From: an uncultured Paracoccaceae bacterium
GTDB taxonomy: Bacteria > Pseudomonadota > Alphaproteobacteria > Rhodobacterales > Rhodobacteraceae
Assembly: GCA_947503925.1 (NCBI GenBank)
Contig: CANNFQ010000004.1
Coordinates: forward strand, 1-64,000
Length of the DNA: 64,000 bases
Reading direction: 5' to 3'
Of the stretch, positions 52,124 through 60,174 are shown piece by piece. A program made the position numbers and the translations under genes. Position 1 is the first letter of the stretch; each line of letters starts with the position of its first letter. The notes under the pieces were generated by a model. It saw only the letters and a list, made by a program, of their open reading frames with translations. It was not told where the DNA came from and did not search any database.

Positions 52124-53305
52124 ATGAAAGATGCTGTTGAACCGCTGACCGGCTATTACGATCCGGAGGCCTGCGATTTGCAGGAGTTTCTGCCGCTTGT
52201 TGATCAAAGCACACGGGCCGCGGACGTGCCGCATGCCGCCGCAATCGAAAAGAATACACCAATCTACGATATGGATGATCTGCGGCCAGCGCTGGAGGAT
52301 CATGAAAGTCGCAGGCAGCTGATGGCGGAATGGGCGCGCGTGTTGCGCCTTGGGGCCGGTGTTGTCGCGCTCAGGAACAGCTACGCGGATACAACGGTGC
52401 TGGATGACGCGACCGATATCTACACACGGATCATTGCAGAGGAAAAACAACAAAGCGGCGGTGGTGCCGATCACTTTGCCGCGTCAGGTGCGAATGACCG
52501 CGTCTGGAATGCGCTGCAAAAATTATGCGAAGCCGCGCCGGATGTTTTCCTGAACTACTTTGCCAATACCACCATCGCCGCGATCTGTGAGGCATGGCTG
52601 GGGCCAAACTATCAGATGACAGCGCAGGTAAACCTTGTGCATCCGGGCGGGGCGGCGCAACAGGCGCATCGCGACTATCACCTTGGGTTTCAGACCGCAG
52701 ATGTCAGCGCGTCCTACCCCGCACATGTCCATGATGTATCGCCCATTCTGACGCTTCAGGGGGCGGTTGCCCATTGCGACATGTCGCTGGAAAGCGGCCC
52801 GACCAAATTACTGCCATTCTCGCAGGCCTATCGCCCGGGCTATGCGGCGTGGCGTCGGGATGATTTCCGGATCTGTTTCGAAGAACGCTATGTGCAACTG
52901 CCGCTGAACAAGGGCGATACTGTCTTCTTTAACCCTGCGCTGTTTCATGCGGCTGGCGCCAATACAACTGCGGATATTCACCGGTTCGTCAATCTGTTGC
53001 AGGTCTCATCGGCATTTGGCCGCGCGATGGAAACGGTTGATCGGGACAAAATGTGCAGGATCTTGTTTCCACAGGCGATGCGAGCCAGCGCCGAAAGCCG
53101 GTTAAGCGACGCTGAACTGTCCGCCCTGATCGCGGCGACTGCGGAAGGATATTCCTTTCCAACGAACCTTGACCGTGATCCGCCCATCGGTGGGCTTGCC
53201 CCCGAAAGCCAGGCGGCATTCTTTCACCGTGCCCTGTCAGAGGGCATGAGCGAAGCGGATTTTGGCAAACATTTGGATAAGATGAACGGCGTGAAAAGGG
53301 CCTGA
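52124..53305 (+). CDS. Phytanoyl-CoA dioxygenase-family oxygenase
   Basis: Start ATG 52124 (MKDAVEPLTGYYDPEACDL) after AAGGAT; the ORF-track start adds 20 residues. The 393-aa protein shows the Fe(II)/2-oxoglutarate facial triad pattern HxD (QAHRDYHLGF) with the distal His in LFHAAGAN and an Arg for 2-oxoglutarate (HRFVNLLQ). It hydroxylates an unknown small molecule. It is divergent from the LacI regulator, which hints at a sugar-like or plant/algal substrate. Confidence 0.8.
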   Translation: MKDAVEPLTGYYDPEACDLQEFLPLVDQSTRAADVPHAAAIEKNTPIYDMDDLRPALEDHESRRQLMAEWARVLRLGAGVVALRNSYADTTVLDDATDIYTRIIAEEKQQSGGGADHFAASGANDRVWNALQKLCEAAPDVFLNYFANTTIAAICEAWLGPNYQMTAQVNLVHPGGAAQQAHRDYHLGFQTADVSASYPAHVHDVSPILTLQGAVAHCDMSLESGPTKLLPFSQAYRPGYAAWRRDDFRICFEERYVQLPLNKGDTVFFNPALFHAAGANTTADIHRFVNLLQVSSAFGRAMETVDRDKMCRILFPQAMRASAESRLSDAELSALIAATAEGYSFPTNLDRDPPIGGLAPESQAAFFHRALSEGMSEADFGKHLDKMNGVKRA

Positions 53306-53308
53306 CCG

Positions 53309-53722
53309 TCAATCCTCGACCTTGCCCCGCAGTGCCTTGACCGTGCTGCGGGCCTTCTTGGCATCCAATCGCCTGCGAATGGACCCTTTGGTCGGGCGGG
53401 TCGGGATGCGTCGCTTGGGTTTTTCACAGGCTTTGCTGATCAGTTCGGCCAGCCTTTCGCGGGCAATCTCGCGGTTTCGGGCCTGGCTGCGGGTGTCCTG
53501 TACAAACAGAACCAGTGCCCCATCCTGCGTCCAGCGGCGCCCGGCGAGGCGCTTTAGCCGGGCTTTCACGGGTTGGGGCAGGTTGGGGGACCGCTCGGCC
53601 TCAAACCGCAGTTCAACAGCCGTGGACACTTTGTTCACGTTCTGCCCGCCAGGGCCGGATGACCGGGTAAAGTTTTCGGTCAGTTCCCAATCGGCGATTT
53701 CTATCTGGTCATTGATCCGCAT
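53309..53722 (-). CDS. arfB: Alternative ribosome-rescue factor ArfB (peptidyl-tRNA hydrolase)
   Basis: A 137-aa protein with the catalytic GGQ at residues 25-27 (SSGPGGQNVNKVST) and the basic C-terminal tail (KPKRRIPTRPTKGSIRRRLDAKKARS) that enters the empty mRNA channel of stalled ribosomes. It releases peptides from non-stop complexes without a stop codon. Convergent with the dioxygenase gene. Confidence 0.95.
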   Translation of the reverse strand: MRINDQIEIADWELTENFTRSSGPGGQNVNKVSTAVELRFEAERSPNLPQPVKARLKRLAGRRWTQDGALVLFVQDTRSQARNREIARERLAELISKACEKPKRRIPTRPTKGSIRRRLDAKKARSTVKALRGKVED

Positions 53723-53791
53723 CGTTCATTCCGCCCGCTCGCCCGCGTGATGTAACCCGTTTTGCCGCAAAACACACGGGGCAAGCCCGGA

Positions 53792-54688
53792 TCAGCCTGC
53801 AACCAGATGCAGGTGTTGCGGCGCGATGTTCACATACGCCTCCATTCCCCAGTCAAATCCCAGAAAATCCTGTTCGATCCCATCGGCAAAGATCACGCCG
53901 CCTTCATTGATTTGCGACAGGATGCGTACGGGATGGGTCGGGTCAATCTCACCTGCGGCAATCTCGGTCCCGGAAATCTGACTGGGCCAGGGTTCGCGGG
54001 CGAAAAAGGCGGCGCGCGGGGCGTCAGGCGCGATGGCAAAGCTGCGGCCTGTGGCCGTCATGATTGATTTGGCCCAGCCGGTCAGGCCGGTGCCGGTTGC
54101 TACGATCAAACCGCTGGAGGATTGGAATTCCTCTGCCTTGCCGGTCTTGATGATGTAACGGGCGGATTGGTGCGACCTGTGCCCGATGAACAATTCGTTC
54201 AACGCAAGGATCGTCTGGCCGTCGCCAAGTGCGGCCTGTACCATGACCCGGTTTTCGACCGTGGCTTCCTTGGCGGCGACGGCTTGCAGTAATGCGGGCA
54301 ACAGACCGGTCGTGGCGCGGGTCAGCACGCCCTCTGTCCTGTTGGGGTCCGGGCTGACGCCGATCACCGGCTGACCGTCCAGGTATTTGGCAAGATTGGC
54401 GACCAGTCCATCCTGCCCGACGGCCACAACGATATCATTGGCGGAAAACAGAAATCGGTTCAGGTCTTTGCGCAGGACATGTGCAAAGGACCAGTCGGCA
54501 GGCACGGCGGTCTTTGCGTGACCAAGTGCAGTTGCCTGCACCTGATCACGATCAACGACCGCCGCAATGTCCTGGCCGCGACGTTCAAGGAAAAACGCCG
54601 CTTGCCCGTGCGTCCCGTGGGCGGCCAACAGGCTGGCATATTCCGTTTCGCGGCTGACCAGCACAACGCGGGGACGCAGGCTACTCAT
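53792..54688 (-). CDS. NAD-kinase-like protein
   Basis: The 298-aa protein follows the NAD kinase fold with altered motifs: the GGDG signature reads GQDG at residues 91-94 (VVAVGQDGLVANLAKYL), the NE motif is intact (LALNELFIG, near 162), and the glycine-rich region is GLIVATGTGLTGW. The catalytic Asp of GxDG is kept; the second glycine is not. It could be an active diverged NAD(H) kinase or a nucleotide sensor. It overlaps the SPFH gene by 4 bp and is the last gene of the Nudix-SPFH operon. Confidence 0.72.
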   Translation of the reverse strand: MSSLRPRVVLVSRETEYASLLAAHGTHGQAAFFLERRGQDIAAVVDRDQVQATALGHAKTAVPADWSFAHVLRKDLNRFLFSANDIVVAVGQDGLVANLAKYLDGQPVIGVSPDPNRTEGVLTRATTGLLPALLQAVAAKEATVENRVMVQAALGDGQTILALNELFIGHRSHQSARYIIKTGKAEEFQSSSGLIVATGTGLTGWAKSIMTATGRSFAIAPDAPRAAFFAREPWPSQISGTEIAAGEIDPTHPVRILSQINEGGVIFADGIEQDFLGFDWGMEAYVNIAPQHLHLVAG

Positions 54689-55710
54689 CTGTCTGGACCC
54701 GCGTTAGGGGCTGCCAGCAATCCGCCCATCTGCTGGACAAGGCTGGCCAGCATATCGGGGTTGATGGTCAGGCTGTCGACCTGTTTCAGCTTGCCCGCAA
54801 ATTCCTGCGCCGCGATGGCAAACAGCACGGCCGGTGGCACATTGCGCACCGCATCCATACGGGCCTGTTCCATATCTGCGGCGGCCTGTTCGACCGACCG
54901 GATGCGCTGGGCCTCTGCATCGGCGCCGATGATCGTGGCCTCGGCAGCCGCTTGGGCTGACAGACGCTGTGCCTCTGCCTTGGCCTCGGCTTCCGCCCGC
55001 GCGTTTTCGTTTTCACGCGCGATCAGGTCCTTGCGACGGCTGGCCAGTTCTGTCTGGTTGGACAGCTCGTTTTCGGCAATCGCGCGTTCCTTATCAACGG
55101 CCAGCGCGCGGCGGCTGAATGTCGCCTCATCCGCCTTTTGTTGCAGGCTTTCGAATGTCGGAGCCTGCAAAGCGCGGGACAGTTCCGAACTGGGGGTCAG
55201 GGCCGCGACACGCATGGTCACGATTTCCAACCCCATGGCGGCCAAAGTCGAATCCTCGGCAAAGCCCGCACTGATCGCGGCCTGCAACGGGGATAGACCG
55301 GCCTCCAACAATGTGCGGACATCCTTGCCCTTCAGGTAGCTATCGGCAAACTGGCGAACCAGCCCGCTCAGCACCGAACGGATTTGATCTTCGGGCTTGC
55401 CGTTATACTGGCCCTTTTTCAGGTCAATCGTGTAATCGACCCGCTGGCTCAGGGCCTCTGCCGCGACAACGCGCCATGTGACAGAGCCCTGGACCGCCAA
55501 ATCCTGATAGTCGGAAGACTGGCCCTTGATCATGAATGGCATCTCGCGGTCATCCATAGGGATTTCGGTGATCGACGCCCTGTGCGGATCAAACCAGAAT
55601 GACAGGCCGCGCCCAGCTTTTCTGAGTTTGCCGCGGCGGAAATACTGGATATGGCTGGACGCCTCGGCGCGCAGCAGGTTGTAGACGGGGTAACGTTTGA
55701 TCTGAGCCAT
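54685..55710 (-). CDS. Soluble SPFH/band-7 domain protein
   Basis: A 341-aa protein with a band-7/SPFH domain: HIQYFRRGKLRKAGRGLSFWF at the N-terminus, DLAVQGSVTWRV in the core, then a long Glu/Ala/Lys-rich coiled coil (RAEAEAKAEAQRLSAQAAAEA) and a hydrophobic C-terminal helix (PPAVLFAIAAQEFAGKL). It lacks the usual N-terminal membrane anchor, so it probably forms a cytosolic or peripherally attached ring. Flanked by Nudix-type regulator and NAD-kinase-like genes in one operon. Confidence 0.82.
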   Translation of the reverse strand: MAQIKRYPVYNLLRAEASSHIQYFRRGKLRKAGRGLSFWFDPHRASITEIPMDDREMPFMIKGQSSDYQDLAVQGSVTWRVVAAEALSQRVDYTIDLKKGQYNGKPEDQIRSVLSGLVRQFADSYLKGKDVRTLLEAGLSPLQAAISAGFAEDSTLAAMGLEIVTMRVAALTPSSELSRALQAPTFESLQQKADEATFSRRALAVDKERAIAENELSNQTELASRRKDLIARENENARAEAEAKAEAQRLSAQAAAEATIIGADAEAQRIRSVEQAAADMEQARMDAVRNVPPAVLFAIAAQEFAGKLKQVDSLTINPDMLASLVQQMGGLLAAPNAGPDR

Positions 55711-55719
55711 GTCTTGGCC

Positions 55720-56382
55720 TCACTTTTCTGTCTTCACTTGGTATAATTCGGCGGGGCGGTAGGCCCGGCCTTTTTCGAATGTGCCGGTGGGCGCGATCAG
55801 CCCTCGATCCATCAGCTTGCGGCGAAATGCCGGTTTGGTGAGCGGATGACCCAAAATCGCCTCATGCACGATCTGCGCATCACGTAGGGTGAAAAGATCG
55901 GGCAAGAGGGCGAACCCGATGGCGGAATAATCCAGTTTGCCCCGCAATCGTGTCACCACATCACCCAGGATCATCTGGTGATCAAAGGCGAGCGTCAGAG
56001 GGCCATCCGGTCCGGTTGCAGGACCATCAGGGCCAGACAAGCTGGCCAGCACCTGATCCGCGTCACCATTGATTGAGGCGAGCAACTTTTCAGCAGGGCA
56101 CAGCGCCATGTAAACGATGCTGATCACGCGTTCACGTGGGTCGCGGTCCACCGCGCCATAGGTGGCCAGCTGTTCGAAATGAACATCCGCCAGCCGGGTC
56201 TTTTCGTGCAGGACCCGCGCCACCGTTTCATCCAGCGAGGCATCAATATGCACGAAACCACCGGGCATCGCCCAGCCTTGAACCGGGGCATCATCACGGC
56301 GCATCAAAAGGACCTTCAGGGCACCTTCAACGACGCTTAGCACGGCCAGATCGACGGCGACATTCGGGCGTTGATATTCCAC
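55720..56382 (-). CDS. NrtR-like Nudix/winged-helix transcriptional regulator
   Basis: Start taken at GTG 56380-56382, seven bases after AAGGAG; the ORF-track start adds 15 residues. The 220-aa protein has an N-terminal Nudix fold (LLMRRDDAPVQGWAMPGGFV) whose catalytic box is degenerate (R-V-L-H-E-K-T-R where REx2EExG is needed), and a C-terminal winged helix (FRRKLMDRGLIAPTGTFEKGRAYRPAELY). This is the NrtR layout, where the Nudix domain senses ADP-ribose or NAD metabolites. It heads the operon and probably controls it through the dyad upstream. Confidence 0.8.
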   Translation of the reverse strand: MEYQRPNVAVDLAVLSVVEGALKVLLMRRDDAPVQGWAMPGGFVHIDASLDETVARVLHEKTRLADVHFEQLATYGAVDRDPRERVISIVYMALCPAEKLLASINGDADQVLASLSGPDGPATGPDGPLTLAFDHQMILGDVVTRLRGKLDYSAIGFALLPDLFTLRDAQIVHEAILGHPLTKPAFRRKLMDRGLIAPTGTFEKGRAYRPAELYQVKTEK

Positions 56383-56413
56383 AGTGATGCTCCTTTTCCT
56401 GCGTTCGGAACAT

Positions 56414-56438
56414 ACATAGTAATACAATAGTTATATGT
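56414..56438. promoter_or_regulatory. AT-rich imperfect dyad upstream of the NrtR-like gene
   Basis: ACATA...TATGT arms enclose an inner imperfect pair TAATAC-AATA-GTTATA, 32-56 bp upstream of the GTG start, within a strikingly AT-rich stretch. Position and symmetry suit autoregulation by the Nudix-wHTH protein. No consensus for this subfamily is known to me. Confidence 0.4.
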
Positions 56439-56555
56439 AAAGTGATAATATCATAAATAGACGTACAAAAGGCTTTCGGCCCCAATGATGCAATGGAGGA
56501 CGGTCATAAAATCCGATGCCTCCCGGACATCGTCAAACACGATGGCTGGGGGCGA

Positions 56556-57233
56556 CTACCGCTTACCGTAGAAGTAACCGCCAAGTTCAGTGTTGTTGAA
56601 ACCAGCTGCAACCTCATCAGCGTTGCTGCCATAAATACCACCTTCGATATCCATCTCTGTCCCGTCGAAATCAACCCTGCCAGAGACGACACCGTTATTA
56701 TCCACGACGCCATAAACGTCGAGACGGGTATCCTCTGACGTACCAATCAACGTGTTATTGAAGAAGGCATATTGCAGATCCAGCGCACTGTGACCCGCGA
56801 TCGCGTTGTTTGCAGCCACGGTATAATGCCCCTGATAGGTGACATTGCCCGTTGGCAGGGCTTCTGTGGTGCCGTCGATGATTGAAAACGCATCTGCAAG
56901 GTTACCATCACCGCCGGCGGCTGCGACCATGACATCATCGCCAGTAAACAAAGCACCTGTGAATCCGGAGCTTCCCGTCAAAACCTGTTCTTCCCCGGCG
57001 ATGTTCCCCGCGGTTGGAACGTCGAGGTTGTCAAAAAAAGAACCGCTCTTCGTAAGACGGTATCCATCCCCGATAGTATAAGGGATGATCTCTCCACCAC
57101 TCACCGCCACTTCAACCGCGCGGCTGGACGCAGAGGTAACATTATCCGTGGCACTATCGGCAGCACCGTCGGAGCCGCCACCTGCACAAGCGGAAAGCAG
57201 GGACAGGACGGCGAGGAATGTCAGTTTCTTCAT
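56556..57233 (-). CDS. TbpB-like surface lipoprotein
   Basis: A 225-aa protein with lipoprotein signal KKLTFLAVLSLLSAC, a Gly/Ser/Asp-rich linker and a C-terminal beta-barrel-like domain with the transferrin-binding-protein B pattern: GNVTYQGHYTVAA, SGRVDFDGTEMDIEGGIYGSNADEVAAGFNN. Members are Slam-dependent surface lipoproteins in other bacteria. No Slam, TonB receptor or iron-uptake gene is next to it here, so function is open. It is on the minus strand upstream of a 120-bp gap to the NrtR-like operon. Confidence 0.75.
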   Translation of the reverse strand: MKKLTFLAVLSLLSACAGGGSDGAADSATDNVTSASSRAVEVAVSGGEIIPYTIGDGYRLTKSGSFFDNLDVPTAGNIAGEEQVLTGSSGFTGALFTGDDVMVAAAGGDGNLADAFSIIDGTTEALPTGNVTYQGHYTVAANNAIAGHSALDLQYAFFNNTLIGTSEDTRLDVYGVVDNNGVVSGRVDFDGTEMDIEGGIYGSNADEVAAGFNNTELGGYFYGKR

Positions 57234-57454
57234 TGTAATATCGTCTCTTTGGCTGGTGTTGGCACAATCGCCAGTTGAACAGGGTTAGCGGCGTTCAATA
57301 CGCTATCCGTGTCCAATTTGCGGCGGGTTTGAGACGATTTTGAATTAGTTTGTTGGCATGTCCTACGGCCTTCGACGTCCGGCAACGTAACAGGCAGTCT
57401 GCGTGCCGTATCATAGTCAAAGCAGTTCGGGCCTTTGCAAGCTGACTTACAATG

Positions 57455-57485
57455 AAAAAGGGCCACCCCGGCGATGGGATGGCCC
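57455..57485 (-). terminator. Rho-independent terminator on the minus strand
   Basis: Minus-strand reading: GGGCCATCCC-ATCGCC-GGGGTGGCCC (one mismatch) directly followed by TTTTT. It closes the short structured transcript unit that starts with the small ORF at 57610. Confidence 0.85.
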
Positions 57486-57553
57486 TCTCCTGAATTTCGG
57501 AGGCGGGTCGGTTAGGGTTGCCCACCTTATGGTGTTCTCAGCCAAGGGCTGCC

Positions 57554-57610
57554 TTAGCTTTGACCCCCATAAGTTGTCCCGACACACTTCTCCAATACCT
57601 CATGATGCAC
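57554..57610 (-). CDS. Possible 18-aa leader peptide with a full-length Shine-Dalgarno
   Basis: GTG at 57608-57610 opens an 18-residue frame (HHEVLEKCVGTTYGGQS after the start) that ends in TAA. It is preceded by AAAGGAGGTGATCCA, spacing seven bases from GGAGG to GTG, complementary to almost the whole 16S 3' end. Two hairpins and a terminator follow within 120 bases. An overlapping frame (ATG at 57604) encodes 21 aa and is an alternative. It could be a leader peptide, a microprotein or an sRNA; coding status is not proven. Confidence 0.35.
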   Translation of the reverse strand: MHHEVLEKCVGTTYGGQS

Positions 57611-57699
57611 TGGATCACCTCCTTTCAAAATGTTTCGCCTGATAGGGAGGTTGGCACAGATTTGGTATATTTCAAGTAAAAATATCGTACATTTCGTGT

Positions 57700-58341
57700 T
57701 TATGCGGTCTTGCGCTGCAAGCGCCCAACAATGATACGAAACGGGACTAGCGCAATCAAAGCGATTGACAGTTTCACACCCCAATCGGCCACGGCCAGCG
57801 ATACCCAAAGCGGGGCAATGGGTCCGGTGGTCAGAAACGGTATCGGGTCCTGGGCCCAGATCACCTCTTCCGCTGCCGCTGCGCTCAAGCCGTTGAACGC
57901 GGCCGCGAATGCGATTGAGAAGAAGATCACCGTATCAACTGTTGAACTGATCAGGGTGCTGCCGAGCGGCGCGGTCCACCAGGACCCGTCGCGCAGCCGG
58001 TTGAACACGGCGATATCCAGCAATTGTGCCACCAGAAATGCCGTGGCGGATGCAATCGCGATACGCAGTGCCACCGCCGGATAGGTGAACCCGTCGCCCT
58101 GCAACATGATCTGCGACCCGATCAGGGAACAGATGATCCCGACGACCAGACCGGCGAACACGACCTTCCGTGCGGCCGACACGCCGTAAACCCGGTTCAT
58201 GATATCGGTGACCAGAAAGGCCAGCGGATAGGTGAACGCCCCCCAGGTCAGTAACCCATCAAGGATCAGGAATTGCACAAGGATATTGGACGCCACAACA
58301 ATGGTGGTCATGGCGAGAACGCCGGGAAGGATACGTGTCAT
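57700..58341 (-). CDS. Queuosine-precursor transporter (YhhQ/VUT family)
   Basis: A 213-aa membrane protein with about six helices and the family motifs NILVQFLILDGLLTWGAFTYPLAFLVTDIMNRVYG, ASATAFLVAQLLDIAVFNRLRDG and STVDTVIFFSIAFA. YhhQ-type proteins import queuosine precursors (preQ0/preQ1 or queuine) for tRNA modification. Its 75-bp upstream gap contains a CCCCGATGATCGGGG hairpin but no preQ1 riboswitch that I can recognise. Confidence 0.9.
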   Translation of the reverse strand: MTRILPGVLAMTTIVVASNILVQFLILDGLLTWGAFTYPLAFLVTDIMNRVYGVSAARKVVFAGLVVGIICSLIGSQIMLQGDGFTYPAVALRIAIASATAFLVAQLLDIAVFNRLRDGSWWTAPLGSTLISSTVDTVIFFSIAFAAAFNGLSAAAAEEVIWAQDPIPFLTTGPIAPLWVSLAVADWGVKLSIALIALVPFRIIVGRLQRKTA

Positions 58342-58416
58342 CAGAGTTTCCGTTTTGACAAGGGTGCGGCACTTGGCCCCCGATCATCGGGGACAGGGGC
58401 AACTACCGCTCACCGT

Positions 58417-59268
58417 TTAATCCGTCAATCGGTATTCAACGAAGAGTGTTTCCTGAAAGGGCTGAAAATTGTTATCTGAAATCAGGGTCAGGCGCAGCCC
58501 CGTGCCATCATGCCAGACGCTGATCCCTTCCAGATTGTCAAACATGCCAAGCCGGGTTTGCAGGATATGTTCCTCTGTCCCACCCGACAGGTCAAACCTG
58601 CGGATCCTGTTGCGAAAGCCAACCCCCAGAAAATCGCGTTCCAGCAGATAGAACCGGCCATCCGGTCCGATATCTGCGCCCACAGGGAGAAATGGCCCCA
58701 ATCGGGAAATGTCAAAGGGTTGATCCCAGACACCATCCTTCAGCCGGGTCACCGCGAATGGCCAATTGGCACGGCCCGACCGTTCCGGCAGGGTGTAAAG
58801 CGCGCCGTCCGGGCCAATCGCCAACGCCTCCAGCGATGCATTTGGCGGGATATCTGCGTGATCCGGGTGAAGGATCGCACGGGATGTCGGCGCGCCGATG
58901 GCCTCCAGCATGCGCAGGCTATGGGTACGCTCAAAGGATATGATAATCGTGCCGTCCGGGGCGATGGCCAGACCTTCGCTGTCGTTCCTGTCGCGGCGAA
59001 ACTGGCTGCCGATACTGTCGGTCAGGCGGGTCAGGGGGCCAGCATCGATGCCCGTGATCACCCCATCAGTGCGGATGAACCGACCAGCAACAATCCCGCC
59101 CCGGTCCGTGATGGCAGTGAAATCCATACCATCGGCAGACACCTCAAGCCCGGAAAACCCGCCAAACCCCTTTTCATCCCGATCCCAGGCGTAAGCGCTG
59201 AGCAATACCGGCTCGGCACTCGTAAAGGAGGCCCAGAGCAGGGCAATCAGTGACACGAACAGGCGCAC
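58417..59268 (-). CDS. Esterase-like activity of phytase family protein (secreted)
   Basis: A 283-aa protein with a Sec signal (RLFVSLIALLWASFTSA) and a beta-propeller-like domain typical of the phytase-like/esterase-like group: FGGFSGLEVSADGMDFTAITDRGG, SEGLAIAPDGTIIISFER, LEALAIGPDGALYTLPER and FLVGVG-type repeats near the end (NLEGISVWHDG). Activity is predicted only from the family name. It starts right before the mepA stop, on the same strand, and may be cotranscribed. Confidence 0.82.
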   Translation of the reverse strand: MRLFVSLIALLWASFTSAEPVLLSAYAWDRDEKGFGGFSGLEVSADGMDFTAITDRGGIVAGRFIRTDGVITGIDAGPLTRLTDSIGSQFRRDRNDSEGLAIAPDGTIIISFERTHSLRMLEAIGAPTSRAILHPDHADIPPNASLEALAIGPDGALYTLPERSGRANWPFAVTRLKDGVWDQPFDISRLGPFLPVGADIGPDGRFYLLERDFLGVGFRNRIRRFDLSGGTEEHILQTRLGMFDNLEGISVWHDGTGLRLTLISDNNFQPFQETLFVEYRLTD

Positions 59269-60174
59269 TTAGTTGGCGTTCAGCACACCCAGGCATTGGC
59301 CGGGCAGATTGGCCATGGTCAGCTCCGCACGCGGTCTGGACGGCGTCGGATTGGGGTCGGGCGGTGGCGGGTTCAGGATACGATCCACCCAGCCCTGCGC
59401 CTCTGCACAGCCATCACCGGGTGGGGGCGGGGCCTGATTGGTGCAACCGGCATCGCCCGCCGGGCAATTCAGCCGGACATGGAAATGGTAATGATGGCCC
59501 CACCACGGGCGGATCTTGTTCAGCCAGGACCGGTCCCCGGTGGCCGAATTGCACATCGCCACCTTGGCTCCTGGAAAGACAAAGATACGGGCGACACGCG
59601 GGTCCGACGCGGCGGCGCGCAAAATCGCCTCATGCTGCGGGGTCCAGCGATCATTGGTAAAGGCCCCGCTACTGCGGCGCATCGAGATGGAAGAGATGTT
59701 TTCGCGTTCAGCAGGCGTCAGGTTCAGGCGCTTGGGCGGCAGCATCCAGATGTCGGCATCCAGGCCGGTCTGATGGCTGCGATGTCCGGTCAGCATCGGG
59801 CCACCACGCGGCTGGGACATATCCCCGACATAAAGCCCCTCCCATCCCGATTGGGTGGCGGCAAACCGGCTGAGGTCTTGGACGAAATCCACCGTTTCAG
59901 GCTGCGCCCAGTTGCGATTGCGCGACAGGCGCATCGCCTGCCAGGTGGGGCCGGTTTCCGGCAATTGGGTCGCTCCTGCCTGACAGCCACGGGCATAACC
60001 GCCCACAGCCTCCGGTCGCTGGGCGGACCCGGTGGGCGTCGCCCCGAACAGGGTCTTGGCGACACGGGTGTCATTGCTGTTTTGCGTGGCGACACTGATA
60101 TCCGGGGCAGGGGGTTCTGACTGGCAGGCGGCCAGCCCCAGGGTGATACATACTGCTGCGATTAAGCGGACCAT
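59269..60174 (-). CDS. mepA: Penicillin-insensitive murein endopeptidase
   Basis: A 301-aa lipoprotein-type precursor (signal ending LAAC). The MepA domain has its zinc ligands in TGHRSHQTGLDADIW and PWWGHHYHFHVRL, plus YVGDMSQPRGGPM. It cleaves D-Ala-mDAP cross-links in the periplasm. A proline-rich C-terminal tail of about 40 residues (PPPPDPNPTPSRPRAE) is added. The gene overlaps the UMF1-type transporter gene by 13 bp. Confidence 0.92.
   Translation of the reverse strand: MVRLIAAVCITLGLAACQSEPPAPDISVATQNSNDTRVAKTLFGATPTGSAQRPEAVGGYARGCQAGATQLPETGPTWQAMRLSRNRNWAQPETVDFVQDLSRFAATQSGWEGLYVGDMSQPRGGPMLTGHRSHQTGLDADIWMLPPKRLNLTPAERENISSISMRRSSGAFTNDRWTPQHEAILRAAASDPRVARIFVFPGAKVAMCNSATGDRSWLNKIRPWWGHHYHFHVRLNCPAGDAGCTNQAPPPPGDGCAEAQGWVDRILNPPPPDPNPTPSRPRAELTMANLPGQCLGVLNAN

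Noticed and set aside
57554-57808. 84-aa ORF reaching back into the YhhQ gene
   Set aside because: Only the last 18 codons have a plausible ribosome binding site; the upstream part overlaps the transporter gene in another frame.
58342-58416. Possible preQ1 riboswitch upstream of the YhhQ transporter
   Set aside because: A CCCCGATGATCGGGG hairpin is present, but no preQ1 aptamer pattern could be recognised.
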